Counted from the stretch's first letter, positions 1 through 10,449 are shown. The stretch is DNA of 64,000 bases from Rhizobacter sp964253025 (GCF_964253025.1 NZ_CAXUQC020000001.1:4936925-5000924), one strand, 5' to 3'. Numbers and translations are program-made. Notes: generated by a model from the letters alone, not told the origin.

Positions 1-22
1 CTGAGCCGGATCGGCTGAACGT

Positions 23-325
23 TCAGGCGGCGCCCGCCACTACATCGAAGTGCTCGACGACCGGCGGGGCGGCGAAGAACGGGCCCACGATGGCGCGCCA
101 CTCGGGGAAGAGCGGCCCTTCGCGGAAGTCTTTCATGTGGTGCGCGACCGTCTCCCAGCGGATGGTCAGCAGGTAGCGTTCGGGCGACTCGATGCCGCGG
201 CCGACGTGATAGCCCAGAAAGCCGGGCGACTTGGCGATCACGGTTTCCACACCACGGCGGATGGCTTCGTCGAACGCGGCGTTCTGGCCGGGGGCGATGC
301 GGATGTCGGCGACTTCGAGAATCAT
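23..325 (-). CDS. ABM-fold (antibiotic biosynthesis monooxygenase family) protein
   Basis: A 100-residue protein of the ABM family, a dimeric ferredoxin-like fold used by cofactor-free monooxygenases and by many uncharacterised small proteins; the substrate cannot be predicted. The length fits one ABM domain. A GFLGY strand is followed by RYLLTIRW and then WETVAHHMKDF, the family's tryptophan-histidine-phenylalanine pattern. The ATG at 325 is chosen because the fold begins there and AGGAG lies six bases upstream; an in-frame extension further upstream has no such support. It is transcribed divergently from the IgaA-like gene across about 118 bp, which must hold both promoters. Confidence 0.8.
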   Translation of the reverse strand: MILEVADIRIAPGQNAAFDEAIRRGVETVIAKSPGFLGYHVGRGIESPERYLLTIRWETVAHHMKDFREGPLFPEWRAIVGPFFAAPPVVEHFDVVAGAA

Positions 326-443
326 GGGGGTCTCCTGCAAAAGACCTGCAGCATAGGGCAAGGCGCCCCCCATCGAGGGGACGGACAGCGGCGTGGCGGC
401 CCGACACAATGAGCGCCCCTTCAGCCCCTGTCGTTTCGATTTC

Positions 444-2660
444 ATGGCCACGCTCCAACTTCTCCTGGTGGTGGGCCTGCTCGTCTACTCACTCTTCAGC
501 GGCATCACTTACCTGATGCGCCGCAGCGAGAACAAGCAGGCCTTGCGCTCCCTGCAACAGGGCGCCGGGCAACCCGTTCGACGCCTCGACCCGAACGAGC
601 GCGCCGCACTCGAGCCTTTCCTGTTCGAGCCCGCCAACCCGGCCCGCGCCATGCCCCTGCAAGGCGATGGCGTGCACCTGCTGGAAGGCGCTTACCTGCA
701 GCATGGGCTGAGCACGGGGCAGGGCGGGAGCGTGATGCACCACACCATCGGCGATGTGGAGGTGATCCTGCCCTACGACGCGGCCGATTTCCTCGAGCCG
801 CACAACCGGGCGGAAGTCGTGTTCGGCAGCAAGTGCGCCATCGTCGTGCGCTTGAACGGCAGCTTCGACCTGCCCGGCGCCCATGCGCGCGCACAGCGCC
901 GCCAGCAGCAGACCCAGCAATGGCAAAGCGGGCGCTCGGGCGAGGTGACGGACGTCGACCCGGAGGGCGTGGCGGAGGTGGTCGCCGCCGTGCAGGAGCA
1001 GGCCGACGACGGGCTCGACGGCGCGCGCGCCGCGGAGGTCGTGCGTGACGCGCTGCGGGTGGAGATCCTCGGCCAGCGCGACGAGACGCCCGCCGAGATG
1101 GCCGCTCGGCACGGCCCCGGACTGGGCCTGCTCGCCGGCCTGGCCTGGGCGCTGACGTTCGCAGGTCTCGGGATCGCCAGTGCCGTCGACCCGGACGACC
1201 GCCTGTTCTGGCTGCTGCCCTCGCTGGTGCTGGCCGCGTCGGGCGCATGGTGGGCGTGGGGCAAGAGGCGCGCTGCAGTGCCGCAGAAAGTCAACCGGGT
1301 GCGCGGCCATGTGACGGTGCTCGACATGCCGCTCGGCGGCACTGCCGGCACCACCTTGCCGCGGTGGTTCCTCGGCAACAAGTTCCAGATGAACCTGCCC
1401 GCCCACTGGCAGGGTGCTTTCGCCGTGCCGGAAGGCCCCGTCGAGGCAGAGATGCGCGTCGATGACCAGACGGTGGTACGCCTGGGCAAGGCCTTGTCGG
1501 TGGATGAGGAAGTGCGCCGCTTCGCCCCGGTTCACTGGGGCCGACATGCCAGCCTGGCGCTCGTCGGCGCCGGCGGACTTGGTGCGCTTGCGCTCGCCTT
1601 CTCGGTGAGCGGTCTGCAGGACGACCTGAGGCTCGGCGCCGCGTGGATCTCGCGCGCCACGCCGATGCGCCTGGAGACTCCGGCCGCATTCTCCGCGGCC
1701 CTGCCGGCGGTGGGCACGCCGGTGTCGCTCACCGGTCGCGCGCCGTGCGGCGTCGGCCATGAACCCGGCCTGCACATCGATTGCACCCGCCTGCGCTGGG
1801 GCGGCGCTGCGGTCGCCGCCGCCGACCTGCAGCCTGATGCCCTGACCCTCGCCCTTCACGAAGGCGGCTTCCTGGAGACGCGCCGCGACCCGCGCCTGGA
1901 AATGCTCCTCCAGATCCAGGCGATGCAGGCGCTGGGCAGCGCCGATCCGCTGGCGCGCTACCAGGCCACCCTCAACCAACCGACGCTCATTGCCGGCTTG
2001 CCGGCGATGGTGCGCAGCGTCGAGGAGGCCTGCCCACAGACGTCGCCGGCCTGCGAGACGCTGCACCAGGCCATCGTCGAGGGAGTGCACGTCGACGAGG
2101 ACACGCAGCCCGCCGCCTGGAGCGACTGGGTGCGCGAGACCGGCACCGGCCGCCTGTCGCACGCCGACGCGGCGGGCGTGGCGCGCGCCGATGCGGTGGG
2201 TCGCATCCGCGATGCCGCGCGGGCCGTCGCCGACACCCGCATCGCGGCGCTGGTTCAAGCGGCCACGGCCCGGCACGCGGGCCAGGGCGGCGTGGAATTG
2301 GCCGTGCTCACGGGCAGCGGCGCCCGCCTGCCCGAGAACCCGATGACGTCGGACGGGCTGGAAGCCCTCGCCTGGTTGCAGGGCGCCGATGGGGAGCCGG
2401 GCCGGTCGGCCTTCCGCATCGACGGCCTCGTGGCGGCCATCGAGACCGGCGCGGGCGGTGTGCCGCGGGTGTGGATCGACGCCTCACGGCACCTGGGCGA
2501 CCCGTGGAGCGCGCTGATGCGCGCGAGCGCTCTGGTGGTGGCGCTCGGCCTTCTGCTGGGCCATGGGGTCATGGCGGTCATGCGCCTGAGGGCCGCGGGC
2601 GCACGTCGACGGGCCGTGGCAGCGCACAACGAGTCGCGCTGGAATTCGCTCGCTTTCTAG
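444..2660 (+). CDS. IgaA/UmoB-like inner-membrane protein
   Basis: A 738-residue membrane protein resembling IgaA/UmoB, which in enteric bacteria restrains the Rcs envelope-stress phosphorelay. Architecture matches: one N-terminal membrane segment (residues 3-24), a cytoplasmic region, a membrane hairpin (about 226-245 and 254-271), a second cytoplasmic region, a fourth segment (about 370-390), a large periplasmic domain, and a last segment near 694-714. Matching stretches recalled from the enteric protein include LSVDEEVRRF before segment four, the VGTPVSLTGRAPC turn, and IDCTRLRWGG (enteric FDCSQIIWND); the two cysteines in this periplasmic part are kept. ATG 444 is preferred because the membrane segment starts immediately after. 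No rcs gene is in the window, so the partner is unknown. Convergent with the PEP-CTERM gene. Confidence 0.75.
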   Translation: MATLQLLLVVGLLVYSLFSGITYLMRRSENKQALRSLQQGAGQPVRRLDPNERAALEPFLFEPANPARAMPLQGDGVHLLEGAYLQHGLSTGQGGSVMHHTIGDVEVILPYDAADFLEPHNRAEVVFGSKCAIVVRLNGSFDLPGAHARAQRRQQQTQQWQSGRSGEVTDVDPEGVAEVVAAVQEQADDGLDGARAAEVVRDALRVEILGQRDETPAEMAARHGPGLGLLAGLAWALTFAGLGIASAVDPDDRLFWLLPSLVLAASGAWWAWGKRRAAVPQKVNRVRGHVTVLDMPLGGTAGTTLPRWFLGNKFQMNLPAHWQGAFAVPEGPVEAEMRVDDQTVVRLGKALSVDEEVRRFAPVHWGRHASLALVGAGGLGALALAFSVSGLQDDLRLGAAWISRATPMRLETPAAFSAALPAVGTPVSLTGRAPCGVGHEPGLHIDCTRLRWGGAAVAAADLQPDALTLALHEGGFLETRRDPRLEMLLQIQAMQALGSADPLARYQATLNQPTLIAGLPAMVRSVEEACPQTSPACETLHQAIVEGVHVDEDTQPAAWSDWVRETGTGRLSHADAAGVARADAVGRIRDAARAVADTRIAALVQAATARHAGQGGVELAVLTGSGARLPENPMTSDGLEALAWLQGADGEPGRSAFRIDGLVAAIETGAGGVPRVWIDASRHLGDPWSALMRASALVVALGLLLGHGVMAVMRLRAAGARRRAVAAHNESRWNSLAF

Positions 2661-2774
2661 GGGTGAGGCGAGCAGGGAGGCGAGGAGGCGACCGGCCGGA
2701 TCATCGACAGCACGGCAGGTTCGGTCGAGGCAGGTCCCGCCTGGCCGGCCCCGGCGAGCCCGGGGTCCGGCGCA

Positions 2775-3920
2775 TCAGGCGGCCGCCGGGCCGGTTTGCG
2801 CGGCACCACGGGCACGTCGACGGGCTCCGAACGCCACGCCAGTGCCCAAGAGGGCCATCAGCCAGGTCGCGGGTTCGGGCACCGGCGCTGCCACGCTGCG
2901 AAGAATGAACGGCGTCCAGTCCCGCTCCCCCAGTCGGATGCCGTGTCCGATGATGTCCCCGTTGTCGTTGATCCGGGATACCGAAAAACCGTCCTGCCAT
3001 CCGATGAGTCCGGCTGGATCGATGAGGCTGCTCAAGCTCAGGGTCCCGCCCTCGCGGTCGTACAGGAAGGGGTCCCAGGTGGGGTTGTTCCCTTCGGTCC
3101 GGATGGAACGACCCAGCACGACGCCTTGGTTGTTGAAGTCCAGGACTTCATCGTCCACCGAACCGGCCAGACCGGCGATGGCGGTGACGGCACCATCGTC
3201 CCAAAGATAGGTCCGGCTGGCGTCGCCAGGGGCCACCGTGAAGGCGACATCGCCCTGGTCGTTGATGCGCGCGGTGGGACTGGGCTCGAGTTCAGGCGCG
3301 AGTTCCGTCGATCCGCCGGTGTTCAGGTCATGGATCCAGTACCGGGTCTGGCCGGAACCCGAGTCCTCGACGAGCACCTGTCCGGCGTTGTTGATGTCGA
3401 CAGCCAAGCTGTTCCGGAACGGCAGCGTTTCAAAGCCGGTCGATGGCGAGTACGCATAGGCCCGGTACGCGCCCGGGTCCTCGCGAAAGCCCACCACCTG
3501 GCCGCTGTCGTTGATGCCGCGTGCGCCGCTGTAGCGAACACCGGTGCCCGTGCCGGGTACGGGGCCGCCCAGCCCGCCCGCTCGCAACACGTACGCATTG
3601 CCATTCACCAGTGCGGCCACCTCGCCGCGTTCGTTCAGATCGTAAGCGCCGAAGTCTCCGCCGAACTGCACCGGCAGGCCGGACGGCATCAGCGTTTCGA
3701 AGCCGACGCCCGGTGTGTAGAGCGAGAGCGTGAGCCCCTCCCGTCGGGGAAGGCGCCATGCTGCAGCGTACTGCCCCTGATCATTGAATGCGCCGATGCG
3801 CTCGAGGCTGGCACCCGGCAGGACGGGCAGGGCTTCCAGCTGATAGCGGGGAGCGGCCGCGGCCAGCGTTGCACACGCCCATCCGACGGTGCCCAGGACC
3901 AGGAGCTTCCATGTGCGCAT
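2775..3920 (-). CDS. PEP-CTERM sorted extracellular HAF-repeat protein
   Basis: A 381-residue secreted protein. A signal peptide occupies residues 1-23 (cut near AAA-AP). The body carries about seven copies of a short repeat built on IND-x-G-x-V (for example INDSGQVVGF, INNAGQVLV, INDQGDVAF, INDNGDIIG), the HAF-type extracellular repeat that probably forms a beta-propeller-like surface. From residue 347 the tail reads VPEPATW, then a hydrophobic stretch and RRRAR, a textbook PEP-CTERM signal processed by exosortase and usually linked to exopolysaccharide export. No exosortase gene lies in this window, so sorting depends on a distant locus. About 20 residues follow the arginine patch, more than usual. 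Function beyond the surface location is unknown. Confidence 0.85.
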   Translation of the reverse strand: MRTWKLLVLGTVGWACATLAAAAPRYQLEALPVLPGASLERIGAFNDQGQYAAAWRLPRREGLTLSLYTPGVGFETLMPSGLPVQFGGDFGAYDLNERGEVAALVNGNAYVLRAGGLGGPVPGTGTGVRYSGARGINDSGQVVGFREDPGAYRAYAYSPSTGFETLPFRNSLAVDINNAGQVLVEDSGSGQTRYWIHDLNTGGSTELAPELEPSPTARINDQGDVAFTVAPGDASRTYLWDDGAVTAIAGLAGSVDDEVLDFNNQGVVLGRSIRTEGNNPTWDPFLYDREGGTLSLSSLIDPAGLIGWQDGFSVSRINDNGDIIGHGIRLGERDWTPFILRSVAAPVPEPATWLMALLGTGVAFGARRRARGAAQTGPAAA

Positions 3921-4179
3921 GATCGTCTTCCGTACCCCCCACGGTCGGGCGGTCTCTTGTCACTCTAGGCGGCGGCGTGTGGAACCGCAATGTGATTCGG
4001 CGTTGGCCGACGGTGAGGATCAGGGGTGCGGCAGTTGGCAGAACCGCCCGGGCCCTTGCGGGTGGGCACCCGGGCTAACCTGCCATCCACCACTTCGCCG
4101 GAATCGAGCCAGCGCCGCGATGACGCCTGGCGCACCGGACTTCTTTCGAGCTGCCCCGGAAGAGGGGCAGCGGAGAACG

Positions 4180-5268
4180 CTAGGCCGGCTTGACGCTGAG
4201 CCCGTGCCGGGCCAGTCGCGGAGGATCCTCGAACGCCGTGAACGCATCCCCGCCCAGCGGTCGAAGCCACTCGGCTGCCGCGGCTTGCTCGTTCGGCGCC
4301 AGCGACCGGTAGCAGTCCCGGGCCCGTTGCAGCATCCACAGGCTGTACGGGCGGATGATGCGCGTGCCCTGCCGGCCTTCAAGGGTGAAGGCATGGCTGC
4401 CGATGGCGCGCGGCAGCGGTTCCCCCGGGTGCTCGGCCATCCATTCGCGCACGCGCACGGCCGAATCGGCTAGCACTGGAAGCAACTCGCGGAACATGCG
4501 GGCCAGGATCGGGCGCAGCGTATCGGGCAGGGCGTCGTCCGGCAGGAAGTCGCCCGAGTGCGCGACCGGATGCTGCATGCGCTCGACCCATCGGGCGACC
4601 GAGGGCGCCTTGTCGCGCATGTGGCGGCCGGTGAACGGGTCGCGGTACTGGTGGGCATAGAGCGGCCCGATCAAACCGAAATCGCCCATGCCGGGGCGAC
4701 TGCCGAGCAGGCAGGGGTGGACGGCGAAATGGGCCGACAGTTCGTCAAGCAGGCTTTCGTACGACTGCTCGATGGCCGCGTGCATGGCGGGTTCCCCGCC
4801 CAGCAGCTCGGCCGCCTTGGCGAACGGCACGGCGCGCTTGGCGCCGATCTCCCGCTGGGCCTCGGGCGACGCCCCGGGGGCGCTCAGGGCGCCGAACTCG
4901 GCGATGGCCCACTCCCGGTTGTGATGCCAGCGGTAGTGCATGGCCGGGATCACCAGCCATTCGTCTCCGTACAGTTCGAACAGCAGGCTGATGAGGCGCT
5001 GCCGCGGCCCTTCGGGTCTGATGCTCGGCGCAGGGTGGCGCGCTTCCAGGGCCTCGATGATGTCCGTGCTGTCCTGGAGACAATCGTCCTCGGGCGTGAG
5101 CAGGACCGGAATGACCGGGAAGCCGACGCGGGGCACGATGACGTCGCGGAACGCGGCAGCGTCCGAAGGCACTTCCTCGAAAGCCAGGCCTTTCCACCGC
5201 AGGTACGCGCGGACCTTGCCGGTGAAGTAGCTGACTTCGGAGCCGTAGAGCTTGTAAGGGGCTTGCAT
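4180..5268 (-). CDS. Glutathione S-transferase family protein, long form
   Basis: A 362-residue cytoplasmic protein that opens with a GST N-terminal thioredoxin fold (residues 5-82): LYGSEVSYFTGKVRAYL, a GFPVIPVLL cis-proline strand and the glutathione-contact segment LQDSTDIIEALE. A helical GST C-terminal domain follows (about 95-240, including the GDFGLIGPLYAH segment). It is much longer than the usual 200-230 residues; the last 120 residues are mainly helical and charged and match no domain I recognise. The substrate is unknown. It shares its strand with the thiolase upstream, 100 bp away, so the two could be co-transcribed, although no functional link is evident. Confidence 0.8.
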   Translation of the reverse strand: MQAPYKLYGSEVSYFTGKVRAYLRWKGLAFEEVPSDAAAFRDVIVPRVGFPVIPVLLTPEDDCLQDSTDIIEALEARHPAPSIRPEGPRQRLISLLFELYGDEWLVIPAMHYRWHHNREWAIAEFGALSAPGASPEAQREIGAKRAVPFAKAAELLGGEPAMHAAIEQSYESLLDELSAHFAVHPCLLGSRPGMGDFGLIGPLYAHQYRDPFTGRHMRDKAPSVARWVERMQHPVAHSGDFLPDDALPDTLRPILARMFRELLPVLADSAVRVREWMAEHPGEPLPRAIGSHAFTLEGRQGTRIIRPYSLWMLQRARDCYRSLAPNEQAAAAEWLRPLGGDAFTAFEDPPRLARHGLSVKPA

Positions 5269-5368
5269 CGTGTCTCCTCGCAGCCGTCCGCGCTCTGGGC
5301 GGCGCGTTGCGGCAGGGGCACGGCGCGTCGCGCCGGTGCCCGGTTTCGTCAGATGGCGACGCGACCTG

Positions 5369-6571
<1,203 letters not shown>

Positions 6572-6966
6572 GGGAACTCCAGGATGAATGAATCGGGACG
6601 GGGCGCGGGGCGAGCGGTCGTTGCGCCGGCTGGCCGGGCAGGGCCTTGCCGTGCCTTCTGGGCAGGGGAAGGAGAGGGAATCGGTGAACGGGAGTTTAAT
6701 TCCGGGTGAATCGCCAAATCCGTCACCGAGGCGTCACCGCGGCGACGCCCGGGCTGGACAAGTTGGCGCTGACGTCGCACATTCGCCGGCTTTCCGTTTC
6801 GCGTTGCGGAACCCGTTCCGCAAAATTCCCGACTTCACGTGAGCCTCCCCTGTCAGTTGTATCAGGTGCGACCGAAGCAACCCGGACTTAACCTCAAGTC
6901 CAGGGGAGCGCCCGCCGAAAACGCCTTCACCACTGCGTATTCAACAAGGGCTCGGCGGTTCACGGT
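6572..6966. other. Divergent intergenic region between pcaF and the HD-GYP gene
   Basis: A 395-bp stretch with no convincing gene. It separates two divergent transcripts and must carry their promoters. The part from about 6780 is less G+C-rich than its surroundings and holds the perfect inverted repeat at 6806-6821. Short open frames here have no ribosome-binding site or coding character. Confidence 0.7.
6806..6821. promoter_or_regulatory. Perfect 7-bp inverted repeat, candidate operator
   Basis: GCGGAAC, a CC spacer, then GTTCCGC: seven perfectly paired bases per arm with a two-base centre, plus a further TTCCG half-site about 13 bases upstream. The short spacer argues against an RNA hairpin and for binding by a dimeric repressor or activator. 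IclR-family regulators that often control pca genes recognise similar GGAAC/GTTCC palindromes, but that assignment is inference. Confidence 0.4.
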
Positions 6967-8289
6967 ATGAAAGACGTCTTGCCAACATCGCTCATCGATG
7001 TGCAGCAGTTGCGCATCGGGATGTTCGTCCATCTGGACATGGGGTGGATGTCACACCCCTTTCCACTGAGCAGCTTCAAGATCACCTCGGCCGATCAGAT
7101 CGTCACGATCCGCGGCCTGGGAAAGCCGCGCGTGCGCTGGAGCCCGGACAAGAGCGACCCGGACGCGTTCGACGCGGCCCACGCGCCTTCGGCGGGGTTG
7201 GCGGCGGGCGTGCCGGCCGCGGCGGTGCCGCCCGCGGGTACCGAATCGCCTCAGGCCGCGCTGCTGCGCCAGCGCCGGGATGCGGTGGCGGCCTCGCGCG
7301 CTCGCCTCCACCTGTGCGAGCGCCAGTTTGCCGAGGCGGCACGTGCCTGCCGGCAGGCCACCGAACTCGTGGCCGCGCAGCCGGACGTCGCCCGCCAGCA
7401 GACCGAGGCGCTGTCGCAGGCGCTCGTCGACAAGCTCATCGGCGACCAGGACATGTGCATCCGGTTGCTCACCGATGCGGCCGGCGACAAGGCGTCCCTG
7501 CACGCCATGAACGTGACGGTCATCTCCCTGCTGATGGGCCGCACCTTCGGCCTCTCGCCGGCCGACATGCTCGACCTGGGCACCGGGGCGCTGCTGCACG
7601 ACATCGGCAAGCTCGACCTGCCGGAGCGGGTGCGCCATCGCGAGGAGCACTTCACCACCGCCGAGACCACGTTCTATCAGGAGCACGTGGCGCACGGCGT
7701 GACGCAGGCCAAGCGGATGGGGCTCAAGGCAGGCGCCACACTGGTGGTCGCGCAGCACCACGAGCATGCCGATGGGTCCGGCTTTCCCCTCAAGCTCAAC
7801 AGCGACCGCATGACGACCGCCGCCCGCATCGTCTCGCTGGTGAACCGCTACGACAACCTGTGCAATCCGCACGTGCCGGCCCGGGCGCTCACGCCGCACG
7901 AGTCCCTGTCCCTGCTGTTCGCGCAGGGAAAGAACCGCTACGACACCGCCATCCTGGGGGCCTTCATCCGCATGATGGGGGTCTACCCGCCCGGCTCCGC
8001 GGTGCAGCTGACGGACGACCGCTACGCCCTCGTGGTGTCGGTGAACTCCACCCGGCCCCTCAAGCCGACGGTGCTGGTGCACGACCCGAAGGTGCCGAGC
8101 GACGAAGCGGTGCCGCTCAACCTCGAGAGCGACGGCCGGCTCGGCATCCGCCGCAGCGTCAAGGTGCAGCAGCTGCCGGCCGAGGCGCTTGCCTACCTGT
8201 CGCCGCGGCCACGCATCGCCTACTTCTTCGAGCCGAACATCGAGCCTGAGCGCGCCGATGGCTCCGCGGCGCGGAGTCCGAACCCATGA
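6967..8289 (+). CDS. HD-GYP cyclic-di-GMP phosphodiesterase with DUF3391 domain
   Basis: A 440-residue cytoplasmic protein. The N-terminus (about 7-130) is a DUF3391 domain (IDVQQLRIGMFVHLDMGW), which commonly precedes HD-GYP. The catalytic domain shows LLHDIGKLDLP near residue 211 (the metal-binding HD pair and lysine) and HHEHADGSGFP near 264, the form the GYP signature takes here, followed by RIVSLVNRYDNLCNP. Such enzymes hydrolyse cyclic-di-GMP to pGpG or GMP. The core metal ligands appear intact, so activity is likely. The stop codon overlaps the ATG of the next gene (ATGA at 8286-8289), so the two cyclic-di-GMP proteins are translationally coupled. Confidence 0.9.
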   Translation: MKDVLPTSLIDVQQLRIGMFVHLDMGWMSHPFPLSSFKITSADQIVTIRGLGKPRVRWSPDKSDPDAFDAAHAPSAGLAAGVPAAAVPPAGTESPQAALLRQRRDAVAASRARLHLCERQFAEAARACRQATELVAAQPDVARQQTEALSQALVDKLIGDQDMCIRLLTDAAGDKASLHAMNVTVISLLMGRTFGLSPADMLDLGTGALLHDIGKLDLPERVRHREEHFTTAETTFYQEHVAHGVTQAKRMGLKAGATLVVAQHHEHADGSGFPLKLNSDRMTTAARIVSLVNRYDNLCNPHVPARALTPHESLSLLFAQGKNRYDTAILGAFIRMMGVYPPGSAVQLTDDRYALVVSVNSTRPLKPTVLVHDPKVPSDEAVPLNLESDGRLGIRRSVKVQQLPAEALAYLSPRPRIAYFFEPNIEPERADGSAARSPNP

Positions 8290-10367
8290 ATCCTCAGGCG
8301 TTGCGCGTCGCCTGGACGGCGCTGATCGAGGGCCTGCTGGACGCCGTCTGGCTGGTCGATGCCGAGAGCCTGCGCATCGTGGCGGCCAACGCTGCGGCCG
8401 GCGTGCTGCTGGGCGTCGACGCCTCCACCCTCGTCTCGCGCGCGGCCGCCGAGCTGAGCGCGACACCCGAAGACCTCGCCTTCTGGAGCGGCGTGGCCGA
8501 CGGCTGGTCCGGCGGACTGGTGTCCGAGTCCCTCGTGCGCCGCTTCAATGGCAGCGTGGTGCCCGTCACCCGGCGGGTGAACCGGGTGGAGCTCGACGGT
8601 GCGGCGGTGTTCGTGGTCGTCTTCCAGGACCGCAGCGCGCACCAGGCCACCCAGGACGAACTCGAGCACCGGCTGGCCGAGCTTCGGGCCACCCTCGAAT
8701 CCACCGCCGACGGCATCCTCGTCACCGACCTGGCTGGCGTGATCCGCGGCTTCAACCGCCGCTTCGCGGCCCTGTGGAGCCTGCCCGACGACCTGCTCAC
8801 CCAGCGCGACGATGCCGCCGTGCAATCGTGGATGCGCCGCAGCGTCGTCGACGTGGCCGACTATGACCGGCGCCTGGCCGCCATCCAGGACGCCACGCTG
8901 CTGCAGACCAGCGACGTCTTCGCGCTGCATTCCGGCAAGGTGATCGAGCGGGTCACCTTGCCGCAGTGCAGCCGCGGCCAGCCCATCGGCCGGGTGTTCT
9001 CCTTCCGGGACATCACCGAGAAGCTCGCGGCCAGCCAGCGCATCGAGGAGCTCAGCCAGACCGACCCGCTCACCGGCCTGCCCAACCGCAGCCTGCTGGC
9101 CGATCGCGTCGAGTTCGCCCTGGCCATGTCACAGCGCAACGGGCATTCCTTTGCGCTGATGGTGGTGAACCTCGACCGCTTCAAGCACATCAACGACACC
9201 TTCGGCCTCGGCTTCGGTGACCGCGTGCTGCTCGAAGTGACGGAGCGCATCAAGGGCTGTCTGCGCAGCCTCGACACGGTCGCCCGGCTGGGCAGCGACG
9301 AGTTCGTGCTGCTGGTGCACAAGGCCGATGCGGCGGGCGCCGAGGCCACCGCCCGCCGGGTCATCGACGCCATGTCGCGGCCCTTCCTGCTCGACGGCGT
9401 GGAGTTCACCGTCACCTGCAGCATCGGCGTGGCCTTGTCCCCGGTGGATGGCACCAACCTCGATGAACTGATCCGTCGCGCGGATGCCGCCATGCAGCGG
9501 GTCAAGGCGCTCGGCCGCGCGAGCTTCCGCTTCCACCAGCCCCAGGACCACGCCCAGCCGCGCTCGCAGATGCAGCTCGACCACGCCATGCGACGGGCGC
9601 TGGTGAGCGGGCATTTCCACCTCCACTACCAGCCGCAGGTGAACATCGGCAGTGGCCAGGTGATCGGCGCCGAGGCGCTCATCCGTTGGCGTGACCCGGT
9701 GCTCGGCTCGGTGCCGCCCGCCGAGTTCATCCCGATGGCCGAGGAGAGCGGCTTCATCATCGCCATCGGCGACTGGGTGCTGACGCAGGCGGTCAGCCAG
9801 GCGGCCGAGTGGTACGCCCGCGGACGAGCGTTGCCGGTGTCGATCAACGTGTCGGCGCTGCAGTTCCAGCAGGCCCACTTCATCGAGCGCGTGTCCAGCA
9901 CCCTGCGCGCGGCCGGGCTGCCGCCGCACCTGCTCGAACTCGAGCTCACCGAATCCATCCTGCTGCGCGATGCCGAGGATGCACTGCACCGGCTCAAGGC
10001 GCTCGAGCAGCTCGGGGTGATGATGTCGATCGACGACTTCGGCACGGGCTACTCGAGCCTGTCGTACCTGAAGCGGTTCCCCATCGGCCGCCTGAAGATC
10101 GACCGCAGCTTCGTCAGCCACCTGCCGGACGATGGCAGCGACGTGGCGATCGTCAATGCCATCGTGCAGCTGGCCCGCGCGATGCAGCTGCGCGTCATTG
10201 CCGAGGGGGTGGAAACTGAACCGCAGCGGCAGTTCCTCCTCAAGGCCGGTTGTGACGAGTTCCAGGGCTTCCTGTACGCCCCGGCCCTGGAAGTGCCTGC
10301 CTTCGAACATCGCCTCGGCTGGACCGCGCCCGCGGCCAAGCCGGCCGTGAGGCTCGTCAGCGGCTGA
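8286..10367 (+). CDS. PAS-PAS-GGDEF-EAL cyclic-di-GMP signalling protein
   Basis: A 693-residue soluble protein with two PAS-like sensor domains (about 10-120 and 130-250), a GGDEF domain starting at SQTDPLTGLPNRS (near 257) and an EAL domain from near 430. The cyclase signature is RLGSDEF at about 334-340, with serine replacing the second glycine, so cyclase activity is doubtful and this domain may only bind GTP. The EAL domain looks active: AEALIRW, INVSALQFQ, ELTES, DDFGTGYSS, LKIDRSFV and AEGVET are all present. Coupled by a four-base overlap to an HD-GYP phosphodiesterase, so the pair probably lowers cyclic-di-GMP. No membrane segment is seen, so the signal is likely cytoplasmic. Confidence 0.9.
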   Translation: MNPQALRVAWTALIEGLLDAVWLVDAESLRIVAANAAAGVLLGVDASTLVSRAAAELSATPEDLAFWSGVADGWSGGLVSESLVRRFNGSVVPVTRRVNRVELDGAAVFVVVFQDRSAHQATQDELEHRLAELRATLESTADGILVTDLAGVIRGFNRRFAALWSLPDDLLTQRDDAAVQSWMRRSVVDVADYDRRLAAIQDATLLQTSDVFALHSGKVIERVTLPQCSRGQPIGRVFSFRDITEKLAASQRIEELSQTDPLTGLPNRSLLADRVEFALAMSQRNGHSFALMVVNLDRFKHINDTFGLGFGDRVLLEVTERIKGCLRSLDTVARLGSDEFVLLVHKADAAGAEATARRVIDAMSRPFLLDGVEFTVTCSIGVALSPVDGTNLDELIRRADAAMQRVKALGRASFRFHQPQDHAQPRSQMQLDHAMRRALVSGHFHLHYQPQVNIGSGQVIGAEALIRWRDPVLGSVPPAEFIPMAEESGFIIAIGDWVLTQAVSQAAEWYARGRALPVSINVSALQFQQAHFIERVSSTLRAAGLPPHLLELELTESILLRDAEDALHRLKALEQLGVMMSIDDFGTGYSSLSYLKRFPIGRLKIDRSFVSHLPDDGSDVAIVNAIVQLARAMQLRVIAEGVETEPQRQFLLKAGCDEFQGFLYAPALEVPAFEHRLGWTAPAAKPAVRLVSG

Positions 10368-10449
10368 TCGGCGGCGGCGCCCGACGGCGGCCAGGGCCTT
10401 CGCGAGACAGCGCACAATCCGGGCGTCACCCACTCCCGGAGTTGAGCCC

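Noticed and set aside
489..2276. Long minus-strand open frame inside the IgaA-like gene
   Set aside because: Arginine/alanine/histidine-rich product with no start signal or homology; a by-product of high G+C codon use in the real plus-strand gene.
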